A stretch of DNA of 64,000 nt, taken from the NCBI RefSeq assembly GCF_016907335.1, contig NZ_JAFBBT010000001.1:434001-498000 (forward strand), in the 5' to 3' direction. The notes beneath the pieces were generated by a model. It was not told the origin of the DNA, searched no databases, and saw only the letters and a list, made by a program, of their open reading frames with translations. How positions within the stretch are numbered: position 1 is the first letter of the stretch; the number at the start of each line of letters is the position of its first letter. Positions 56,411 through 64,000 of this stretch are shown piece after piece. The position numbers and the translations under genes are program-made. This DNA comes from Curtobacterium herbarum (GTDB lineage Bacteria; Actinomycetota; Actinomycetes; Actinomycetales; Microbacteriaceae).

Positions 56411-58108
56411 CTAGGCGACGGGAGCGGCCAACTGGTCGGCGTCGAGGATCGTGTACGAGTACCCCTGCTCCGCCAGGAAGCGCTGCCGGTTCTGCGCGAA
56501 GTCCTGGTCCACCGTGTCGCGGGTGACGAGCGTGTAGAACGACGCCGGGACCCCGTCCTTGTTCGGACGCAGCAGACGCCCGAGCCGCTGGGCTTCTTCC
56601 TGGCGGGACCCGAACGAGCCGGACACCTGGATCGCCACGGTCGCGTCGGGCAGGTCGACCGAGAAGTTCGCGACCTTCGACACGACGAGCACGTCGATGG
56701 TGCCCTCGCGGAACGCCTGGTACAGCCGTTCCCGCTCGTCGACCGGTGTCGCGCCGGTGATCTCGGCGGCGTCGAGGGACGCGGCGAGTTCGTCGAGCTG
56801 GTCGATGTACTGCCCGATCACCAGGATCTGCTCGCCGCGGTGCTTCTCGATGAGGTCGCGGACCACCGGGGTCTTCGCCGGCGAGGTGGCCGCGAGTCGG
56901 TAGCGCTCGTCGTCGCTGGACGCCGCGTACTCCAGGCGGTCCTCGTGCGACAGGTCGATCCGGACCTCGTAGCACTCGGCGGGGGAGATGTAGCCCTGCG
57001 CCTCGATCTCCTTCCACGGGGCGTCGTAGCGCTTCGGCCCGATCAGGGAGAAGACGTCGCCTTCGCGCCCGTCCTCCCGCACCAGGGTCGCGGTCAGGCC
57101 CAGGCGGCGACGGGCCTGGAGGTCCGCCGTCAGTTTGAAGACCGGTGCCGGCAGCAGGTGCACCTCGTCGTAGACCACGAGGCCCCAGTCGAGCGCGTCG
57201 AGGAGTGACAGGTGCGTGTACACGCCCTTCCGACGGGCGGTGAGGATCTGGTACGTCGCGATCGTGACGGGCCGGATCTCCTTGACGCTGCCGGAGTACT
57301 CGCCGATCTCCGCCTCGGTCAGGGTCGTGCGGCGGAGGAGCTCGGTCCGCCACTGCCGCGCCGAGACGGTGTTCGTGACGAGGATGAGCGTGGTCGCCTT
57401 GACGGTCGCCATCGCCCCGGCACCCACGAGCGTCTTGCCGGCGCCACAGGGCAGCACGACGACGCCGGAGCCCTGCTGGAAGAAGCTGTCGACCGCTTCG
57501 TGCTGGTACGGCCGCAGGTCCCAGTCTGAGGTGTCGAGGTCGATCTGGTGCGGCTGCCCGGGCGTGTACCCGGCGAGGTCCTCGGCCGGCCACCCGATCT
57601 TCACGAGCTCTTGCTTCACCTGGCCGCGGGCCCACGCCTGCAGCTCGACGGCGTGCTCCGAGCGTCGTTCGCCGAGCAGCGGCTGGATGCGCTTGGACCG
57701 CACGACCTCGGCGAGGACCGCCGGGTCGGACGCGGTCAGCACGAGCGCGGGCTGCTGCTCGAGTTCCTCGCCCGGGGAGTTCGCGATGACGGGTGCGTCC
57801 TCGCGCTCCTCACGCCGGATGACGAGCCGCCCGTACCGCGAGACGGTGTCCTCGATGTCCACGGTCACGCTCTGCGGCACCGGGAACTTCGCGAACCGTT
57901 CGAGCGTGTCGATCATCGACGCCGCGTCGTGTCCGGCGGCACGCGCGTTCCACAGCCCGAGCCGCGTGATGCGGTAGGTGTGCACGTGTTCCGGGGCACG
58001 TTCGAGCTCGGCGAACACCGCCAGCGCGTGTCGGGCGTCCTCTGCCTGAGGGTGCGCGACCTCGAGCAGCACGGTGCGGTCACTCTGCACGATCAGCGGT
58101 CCGTTCAT
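56411..58108 (-). CDS. XPB/Ssl2-type DNA helicase
   Basis: A 565-residue SF2 helicase of the actinobacterial XPB family. N-terminal helicase-associated domain (~1-170), Walker A GVVVLPCGAGKTLVGAG (~235), DEVH in VVYDEVHLLPAP, motif III LTATLVREDGREGD, and C-terminal helicase motifs including a Q-x-x-G-R-x-x-R-like QRLGRLLRPNKDG. A 3'-5' helicase likely used in repair or transcription-coupled processes. TAGGCT ends 10 nt before ATG 58108. The next upstream gene encodes the usual partner. Confidence 0.92.
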   Translation of the reverse strand: MNGPLIVQSDRTVLLEVAHPQAEDARHALAVFAELERAPEHVHTYRITRLGLWNARAAGHDAASMIDTLERFAKFPVPQSVTVDIEDTVSRYGRLVIRREEREDAPVIANSPGEELEQQPALVLTASDPAVLAEVVRSKRIQPLLGERRSEHAVELQAWARGQVKQELVKIGWPAEDLAGYTPGQPHQIDLDTSDWDLRPYQHEAVDSFFQQGSGVVVLPCGAGKTLVGAGAMATVKATTLILVTNTVSARQWRTELLRRTTLTEAEIGEYSGSVKEIRPVTIATYQILTARRKGVYTHLSLLDALDWGLVVYDEVHLLPAPVFKLTADLQARRRLGLTATLVREDGREGDVFSLIGPKRYDAPWKEIEAQGYISPAECYEVRIDLSHEDRLEYAASSDDERYRLAATSPAKTPVVRDLIEKHRGEQILVIGQYIDQLDELAASLDAAEITGATPVDERERLYQAFREGTIDVLVVSKVANFSVDLPDATVAIQVSGSFGSRQEEAQRLGRLLRPNKDGVPASFYTLVTRDTVDQDFAQNRQRFLAEQGYSYTILDADQLAAPVA

Positions 58109-58166
58109 GACGGATCAGCCTAGGCGGCGCAGCCGGTGCGTGACCCGGTTGTCCACAGCACGACCG

Positions 58167-59942
58167 TCAGGCGTCGCTCTCGATGCCGACGACGAGCGAC
58201 AGCGGCAACGTCCGTTCGACGTCGACCGCGGTGTCCTTGCCGCGGACACGTCCGGCGGCGACCGAGGTCGGCACGATCGAGAACGGCCGCTCCGATCCGT
58301 CCGGCATCCGCACGGTGACGCGGATCGGGGTCCGTCCGCGCACCGCCATGTCGATCTGCCGCGCCAGCCACTCCTGCTCCGGTTCCGCGTCGCCGCGTTC
58401 CGTCGTCAGGCGCAGGCGCTCCACGAGCGCCCGTGCCGCCTGCTCCGGTGACCGGCTCGGCGCGCGTCGACGGACGGGAGGCCCGGATCGCGTCTCCGGG
58501 CGCGCCCCCGCTGCGAGCACGGCCGGGTACCGCTGGTCCTCGAGCGCGCTCGCCACGACGTGCGGCGGGTACTTCGTCACGAGGGTGGTCAGGTCGGGCC
58601 GCTCCCACGCCAGCTGCCGGAGCTCGGCATCGACCCCGATGAGGTCGAGCTGCTCGGGTGTGCCGTGCAGCATCGAGCCGAGGTCGCCCTCGCCGCGGTC
58701 CACCACGACGCTGCCGTCACGGGTCGCCACCTGGTCGATCAGGTAGGTGAGGGGTTGCGGGACCTCGGTCGCGCCGATCCGGGTGAACAGCGCCACCACG
58801 TCGTCGCGGGTCCGGCCGTCGCGGAGTGCACGGCGGATCGAGTCCTCGGACACCCGGTACCGCGCGGCGAGGCCAGGCGCCTCGAGGTCGGCGACGGCCC
58901 GCAGGTCGTCGTCGTCAGCGGGTGCGAGGGGGCCCGGGGCGATGACGGTGAGGTCCGGCTGCAGGTACACGCCGTCGACCGTGCGCGGCAGGTCCGCGGT
59001 GGCTGCCGAGCGAGCGGCGTCCGGGTCGTCCCCGAGCAGGACCCGACCGGTGGTGGTCAGGCGTCCGTCGACCGCGAGCCCCAGGACCCGCGCCGTGCCC
59101 GACGCGTCGAGGAGTGCGGCGTCGAGCCAGCGCGAACCGGCCGGGTAGGCCCAACGGCCGAGCGACACCAGGTCGCCGAGGTCGTCGTCGGCCAGGTCGA
59201 GCACCTCGGCCACCGCGGGGTCCAGGGCGGCGCGCCAGTCGTGCACGACCGTGGCCCAGCGCTCCGGCCACGAGGCGCGCAGCCAGGTGTGGCCGGCGTC
59301 CGAGACCTTCCACGAGCCGTCTTCGGGATGTGCCGCCCCGACGCGGTCGAGCAGTGCGAGGCGGTCCGGCACCACGGCGGCGTCGGAACCCGTGCGCTCG
59401 CCGAGCTGTCGGGCGAGGGGCGCACCGATGCCACCCTTCGCCAGTTCGCGGACGGCACCGGCATCGGCGGCGCGGAGGAGCTCGGCCAACACCGTGAGTG
59501 TCTCGAAGGCGTGCTCGGCGCCGGCGGCGCGAGAGCGGTCGTCATCGGCGACCGACTGACGGTCGGAGGTGTCGGGGCGGGCGGGGGTCGGGCCTCCCGG
59601 AGCGTCCGTGACGAGTTCCGGGCGTGCGGCGAGTCGTGCGGCGACCGCGTCGTCCACGGCGCCCGAGGCGTCGGCGAGGCCGAGCGTCACGGCCGGGGCG
59701 AGGTCGTCCGGCGAGCCGCCGTCACGGAGCGCGACGAGGGCGCGGCGGGGGAGCCGCTCGATCGCGGCGTCCACCGCGTCGTCGGCGCGGAGTGCCTCGG
59801 CCAGGTCGAAGAAGTCCGCGATGTGCTGCGGACCGGACTCGCCGAGGGCGGCGGTCGGGAGTGCTCGGGCCAGAACGAGTCGTTCCAGCGCGTCGTCGGG
59901 GAGCTCGCGCAGTCGTGCGGCGAGGTCCGTCGTGGTCGTCAT
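58167..59942 (-). CDS. Helicase-associated domain protein (XPB partner)
   Basis: A 591-residue conserved actinobacterial protein (helicase_C_3/XPB-associated). The N-terminal half is helical and Ala/Asp/Arg-rich (LARALPTAALGESG), the centre has GVYLQPDLTVIAPGPLAPAD, and the C-terminal part is a WYL/beta-type region (VRVTVRMPDGSERPFSIVPT; VESDA end). It nearly always precedes the XPB gene, as here. Two copies of the 11-mer CGGGAGGCCCG lie within it. The biochemical role is unknown. Confidence 0.88.
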   Translation of the reverse strand: MTTTTDLAARLRELPDDALERLVLARALPTAALGESGPQHIADFFDLAEALRADDAVDAAIERLPRRALVALRDGGSPDDLAPAVTLGLADASGAVDDAVAARLAARPELVTDAPGGPTPARPDTSDRQSVADDDRSRAAGAEHAFETLTVLAELLRAADAGAVRELAKGGIGAPLARQLGERTGSDAAVVPDRLALLDRVGAAHPEDGSWKVSDAGHTWLRASWPERWATVVHDWRAALDPAVAEVLDLADDDLGDLVSLGRWAYPAGSRWLDAALLDASGTARVLGLAVDGRLTTTGRVLLGDDPDAARSAATADLPRTVDGVYLQPDLTVIAPGPLAPADDDDLRAVADLEAPGLAARYRVSEDSIRRALRDGRTRDDVVALFTRIGATEVPQPLTYLIDQVATRDGSVVVDRGEGDLGSMLHGTPEQLDLIGVDAELRQLAWERPDLTTLVTKYPPHVVASALEDQRYPAVLAAGARPETRSGPPVRRRAPSRSPEQAARALVERLRLTTERGDAEPEQEWLARQIDMAVRGRTPIRVTVRMPDGSERPFSIVPTSVAAGRVRGKDTAVDVERTLPLSLVVGIESDA

Positions 59943-59970
59943 CGTCCTGCGCCGGCGTCCGGGGCGGACG

Positions 59971-60273
59971 TCAACGCACCTCTGCGCGGTGCTGCCGGGC
60001 CTTGCGCGTCCAGGTGATGACCAGGAGCGTCAGCATGAGCACGAAGGCGATCGGCGGACCGAAGTAGACGACCCCGAGCGCGACGGGCCAGATGCCGTCG
60101 CCGGGGATGTGCTTCATCGTCAACCACCCGATGATCATGACGACGAAGCACGCCAGGATGAGGCAGACGATCCCCCCGACCATGAACGCGAGCGTGCGTT
60201 CGGTACGATTGAACGTCGCCGGGGGTTCCGCAGTCGTGCGGGGGTCCCCGGTGGATCGGGTCGGCTTGGCCAT
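59971..60273 (-). CDS. Small two-helix membrane protein
   Basis: A 100-residue protein with a polar N-terminus, then two TM helices (TLAFMVGGIVCLILACFVVM; VALGVVYFGPPIAFVLMLTL) and a basic tail (TRKARQHRAEVR). TATCCT ends 7 nt before ATG 60273 (leaderless). It is divergent from the cold-shock gene. The function is unknown. Confidence 0.75.
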   Translation of the reverse strand: MAKPTRSTGDPRTTAEPPATFNRTERTLAFMVGGIVCLILACFVVMIIGWLTMKHIPGDGIWPVALGVVYFGPPIAFVLMLTLLVITWTRKARQHRAEVR

Positions 60274-60326
60274 CGGCCCAGGATATCCGACGCACCACGG
60301 CCGTCCATGTATCGAGGAGTCCCAGC

Positions 60327-60704
60327 ATGCCCACCGGCAAGGTCAAGTTCTACGACGACCAGAAGGGCTTCGGCTTCATCTCCGGAGACGACGGCGACCA
60401 GGTCTTCCTGCACGCCTCCTCCCTGCCCGACGGTGTGACCACGGTGAAGGCCGGCACCAAGCTCGAGTACGGGGTCGTGCAGGGCAAGAAGGGGACCCAG
60501 GCGTTGACCGTCCGGATCCTCGAGGCCCCGCAGTCCCTCGCCAAGATGACCCGGCGCTCCGCCGACGACATGGCCGTGATCGTCGAGGACCTCGTGAAGG
60601 AACTCGACCGGATCAGCGGCGACCTGAAGCGCGGCCGCTACCCGAAGAACGGTGAGCGGATCGCCACCATCCTGCGACACGTCGCCGACCAGTTGGACGC
60701 GTGA
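60327..60704 (+). CDS. Cold-shock domain protein with C-terminal extension
   Basis: A 125-residue protein. The cold-shock domain (~1-65) has RNP1-like KGFGFISGDD and RNP2-like VFLHASSL, then a ~60-residue helical extension (RSADDMAVIVEDLVKELDRI; RYPKNGERIATILRHVADQL) typical of the actinobacterial cspB-like protein that precedes DUF3027 genes. It probably binds RNA. The TGA overlaps the GTG of the next gene (GTGA). Confidence 0.92.
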   Translation: MPTGKVKFYDDQKGFGFISGDDGDQVFLHASSLPDGVTTVKAGTKLEYGVVQGKKGTQALTVRILEAPQSLAKMTRRSADDMAVIVEDLVKELDRISGDLKRGRYPKNGERIATILRHVADQLDA

Positions 60705-61273
60705 ACATGACCACTGACCTGACCGAGCTCGCCCGCGGCGCACTGCTCGAGATCACCCCCGAAGCGACCGTCGGCAGCGCCGTCGGCACCGTGGACGAGG
60801 GCGACGGCGTCGTCTCCGTCCTCTTCGCCAACCGCATGCCCGGGTACCCGGGGTGGCGCTGGACCGTCAGCATCGCCCAGGTCGAGGGCGACGAGCCCAC
60901 CGTGCTGGAGGTCGAGCTGATGCCCGGCGACGGGTCGCTGCTCGCACCGGAGTGGGTGCCGTGGTCCGAGCGCCTGGCGGACTACCGCGCGGCGCAGGAC
61001 GACGAGGGCGACGAGGAGTCGGACGACGAGGACGACGAGGACGACGACTTCGACGACGACCAGTCGGACGACGAGGACGACGACGAAGACGACGAGTCGG
61101 ATGACGAGGATGACGACGACGAGTCGGAGGACGACGACGAGGACGACGTCCCGCCGCCGCCCGCCCGGAGCCGTCGTCGGACCCGCCGCGTCCGCCCGGT
61201 CGACCCCGACGACGACCTGGACCTCGACCAGCTCGACGTCGGCGAGGTCGACCCCGGCTTCCACCGTTCCTGA
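60701..61273 (+). CDS. DUF3027 protein with long acidic tail
   Basis: A 190-residue protein from GTG 60701 (ATG 60707 is in frame 6 nt later). The N-terminal ~90 residues match the DUF3027 pattern (FANRMPGYPGWRWTVSIAQV; LLAPEWVPWSERLADYR), then a ~50-residue run of Asp/Glu with a few Ser, Gln and Phe (~100-150), then a short basic and acidic end. Coupled to the cold-shock protein; a partner role with nucleic acid is plausible but unproven. Confidence 0.85.
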   Translation: MNMTTDLTELARGALLEITPEATVGSAVGTVDEGDGVVSVLFANRMPGYPGWRWTVSIAQVEGDEPTVLEVELMPGDGSLLAPEWVPWSERLADYRAAQDDEGDEESDDEDDEDDDFDDDQSDDEDDDEDDESDDEDDDDESEDDDEDDVPPPPARSRRRTRRVRPVDPDDDLDLDQLDVGEVDPGFHRS

Positions 61274-61291
61274 CCCCGCCGATCGCGCTGG

Positions 61292-61369
61292 CTCCGCAGA
61301 ACGCAACGGGGGCGGCATCTCGCAGCGGTACTCCGTTGCGTGATGCCGCCCCCGTTGCGTTTCGCGGAG
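61292..61369. repeat. Palindromic element, copy 2 (bidirectional terminator)
   Basis: An inverted second copy of the element at 29289-29361. The outer stem ACGCAACGGGGGCGGCATC / GATGCCGCCCCCGTTGCGT is perfect over 19 bp; the inner hairpin GCAGCGG-TACT-CCGTTGC is the exact reverse complement of copy 1. It lies between the convergent DUF3027 and serC genes, a typical terminator site. Confidence 0.85.
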
Positions 61370-61375
61370 GGCCGG

Positions 61376-62503
<1,128 letters not shown>

Positions 62504-62688
62504 CTAGCGATCACGGGGGTCCGCCCGACCTGGACCGACCGGACGGGACGGCGGACCGGTGGCTGCGTGGCGGGGCCGTGGCGCGCCTCCCGTCCGCCGT
62601 GCGCGCAGAGCGGACGGCGTCGGTGCGGGCTGGTCGGTCCCAGCAAGTAGTGTGGGTCGGGCTGGGCCCGGACCATGAGAGGCGGACC

Positions 62689-63384
62689 GTGACCGATCTC
62701 GTCGACACCACGGAGATGTACCTCCGCACCATCCTCGACCTCGAAGAAGAGGGGATCGTGCCGCTGCGCGCCCGGATCTCGGAGCGCCTCGGCCACTCCG
62801 GTCCGACGGTGTCGCAGACGATCGCACGGATGGAGCGCGACGGCCTGGTCGTCGTCTCCGGGGACCGGCACCTGGAGCTCACCGACACCGGTCGTTCCCG
62901 TGCCACCCACGTGATGCGCAAGCACCGGCTCGCCGAGCGCCTGCTCGCCGACGTCATCGGACTGGACTGGGCGTTCGTCCACGACGAGGCCTGCCGCTGG
63001 GAGCACGTGATGAGCGAGCAGGTGGAAGTGCGTCTGCTCGAGATGCTCGGCAACCCGACGGAGTCGCCGTACGGCAACCCGATCCCGGGTCTGGCGGAGA
63101 TCGGCGGCCCCACTGCTGCCGGGTTCCTGGACGGTGTGCACAACATCGTGGCCGCGACCGACGACACCGACGCCGTGGCGACCGGGGTCATCCGCCGCCT
63201 GGGCGAACCGGTGCAGTTCGAACCGGAGCTCCTGCACCAGCTGCGGTCCGCCGGCGTGATGCCCGGCCGGACCGCCAGCGTGCAGCGTGCCGGGGCGTAC
63301 GTCTCCGTCCGTGTCGACGGCGAAGAGTCCGGCATCGAGCTGCCGACCGAGGTCGCGCAGCACGTCTACATCAGCGTCGACTGA
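62689..63384 (+). CDS. ideR: Iron-dependent repressor IdeR/DtxR
   Basis: A 231-residue DtxR-family regulator: winged HTH (~1-70; GHSGPTVSQTIARMERDGLV), metal-binding and dimerisation domain (~71-140), and a C-terminal SH3-like domain (~150-230). All classical metal ligands are in register from GTG 62689: Met10, His79, Glu83, His98, Cys102, Glu105 and His106. This register supports the chosen start and points to iron, not manganese, sensing. No iron box or siderophore gene is in the window. Confidence 0.95.
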   Translation: MTDLVDTTEMYLRTILDLEEEGIVPLRARISERLGHSGPTVSQTIARMERDGLVVVSGDRHLELTDTGRSRATHVMRKHRLAERLLADVIGLDWAFVHDEACRWEHVMSEQVEVRLLEMLGNPTESPYGNPIPGLAEIGGPTAAGFLDGVHNIVAATDDTDAVATGVIRRLGEPVQFEPELLHQLRSAGVMPGRTASVQRAGAYVSVRVDGEESGIELPTEVAQHVYISVD

Positions 63385-63784
63385 CCTGCAGCATCGACTG
63401 ATCTGGGCGCGGTCTGACCGCCGTCTGGAACCGAGTCGGACGCCCGCTGGGTGCCTCGAGCAGCGCGAACAATACGGGGTACGAGCCGGGGGTACAAGAC
63501 CCGATCCGGACCGGATGAACCGTCGCGACGCGCCTGAGGGAATCGATAACCGCCTGTGACCAGGGCTTCTTGACCGAATCGTTACCGGATCACGGTTTCA
63601 TCTCGACATCATGACAGTGCGCCCGTACACTCGACGAGTCCCCGGGAGCAGCGATCGCGGGGGCCCGTGGCAGGACGTCTCACGACCCGTCTCCTGCCTG
63701 AGTCGGAAACGATGACGAACGGATGGGGTCGCACGTGCCGGTCACCCTGCTGGCTCGTGCTGACGAGGCGCCGGAGACTCCCCC
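63385..63784. other. Gene-free 400 bp: promoter and leader of the right-edge gene
   Basis: No coding sequence is seen in the first ~215 bp. The rest holds a near-consensus promoter at 63603-63631 and a ~145-nt transcribed leader with at least one clear stem (GGCAGGA / TCCTGCC at about 63669-63699). A c-di-AMP (ydaO) riboswitch was considered, as these precede cell-wall genes in actinobacteria, but its conserved core was not found. Confidence 0.5.
63603..63631 (+). promoter_or_regulatory. Near-consensus sigma-70-type promoter
   Basis: -35 TCGACA and -10 TACACT are separated by exactly 17 bp. The start would be near 63638, giving a leader of about 145 nt before the TTG at 63785. It is the most canonical promoter visible in the window. 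Confidence 0.6.
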
Positions 63785-64000
63785 TTGACCCACACCGGAA
63801 CCGCCGCGGACGACTCGACGACCGCGAACCCGACGAACACCGGTGACGCCGCCGCAGCTCCCCTGACCCGCAGGGCAGCGCGCGAAGCAGCAGAGCGTGC
63901 GTCCCGCAGCCAGCTCGCCCGCACGGCGTCCACCCCGGCCCGCACGGCATCGGCCCCGGCCCGCACGGCACCCGCCCGCACGGCGTCCGGCCCGGTCCGC
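63785..64000 (+). CDS. Ala/Arg/Pro-rich N-terminus of an unidentified protein (runs off the right edge)
   Basis: The TTG-started frame stays open for 72 codons to the window end. It encodes a Thr/Asp-rich start, then LTRRAAREAAERASRSQL and a repeated P-A-R-T-A pattern (four related units). The LTRR(A/E)ARE motif is common near the N-terminus of Microbacteriaceae cell-wall hydrolases (for example NlpC/P60 or M23 peptidases), but no catalytic domain is in view, so this is a guess. The start codon is uncertain; CGGAGA lies upstream. Confidence 0.5.
   Translation, partial: MTHTGTAADDSTTANPTNTGDAAAAPLTRRAAREAAERASRSQLARTASTPARTASAPARTAPARTASGPVR

Noticed and set aside
63638..63784. ydaO (c-di-AMP) riboswitch in the leader of the right-edge gene
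   Set aside because: The expected conserved core (GGGGTGAATC-like and CCCGACAGCTAACCTC-like strings) is absent.

Overview
This window is very G+C-rich and reads as an actinobacterial chromosome, most likely Microbacteriaceae and possibly Curtobacterium-like (genus is a guess). The indicators are mycothiol synthase (MshD), a GlnR regulator, CarD, a fused IspDF, PhoU next to a SenX3/RegX3-type pair, an XPB-type helicase, DUF3027/DUF3263/DUF4032 proteins, and many start codons placed about 7 nt downstream of a TANNNT -10 box (leaderless-type promoters). No phage, insertion sequence or CRISPR array is visible. There is one tRNA gene.

Region 1 (1-22.2 kb) is the accessory, most unusual part. After the 5' part of ppk comes a 1790-residue Rhs/YD-repeat polymorphic toxin with an N-terminal helical, type-VII-like leader. 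Behind it lies a tandem array: one small single-pass membrane protein directly after the toxin, two remnants of toxin C-termini (one partnered by an overlapping membrane gene that resembles Imm1-type immunity proteins), and five more divergent paralogs of the small membrane protein. All six paralogs share a TM segment, a Y-D-x-x-A/S-H motif and two invariant cysteines. I read this as a candidate immunity-gene array left by successive toxin-tip exchange. Immediately downstream are a large coiled-coil lipoprotein, a membrane-anchored periplasmic-binding-like protein and a 1436-residue EssC/EccC-type FHA-TM-triple ATPase. Convergent to them is a membrane Ser/Thr kinase. Toxin, immunity array and secretion ATPase therefore look like one functional island.

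Region 2 (22.2-45.3 kb) is core genome: mshD-glnR, small membrane proteins, nitrobindin-like and YgfZ proteins, a methyltransferase, gpmA, a secreted Ig-like protein, phoU/senX3/regX3, carD-ispDF-cysS-rlmB, a DUF4032/msiK-type ABC ATPase pair, a DsbA-like protein, a zinc metallopeptidase, nnrE, an alpha/beta hydrolase and an aldo/keto reductase. Intergenic spaces hold several repeat families and strong hairpin terminators.

Region 3 (45.3-64 kb) carries a GT39-like membrane glycosyltransferase, tRNA-Thr, msrB, a GNAT, DUF2332, DUF3263 and LytR_C proteins, a cold-shock gene, an orphan groL behind two CIRCE operators, a DUF559-type gene bracketed by a 99-bp inverted repeat, a two-component system, the XPB helicase pair, a second cold-shock protein with DUF3027, serC, an IdeR/DtxR regulator with an intact metal site, and the start of an alanine-rich protein at the right edge.

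Repeat architecture is notable: a roughly 75-bp covarying palindrome in two copies, a repeat family seen as three tandem copies (37.45-37.9 kb) and as the inverted pair around the DUF559 gene, a 59-bp tandem repeat, and a recurrent 11-mer CGGGAGGC(G/C)CG found both in terminator stems and inside genes.
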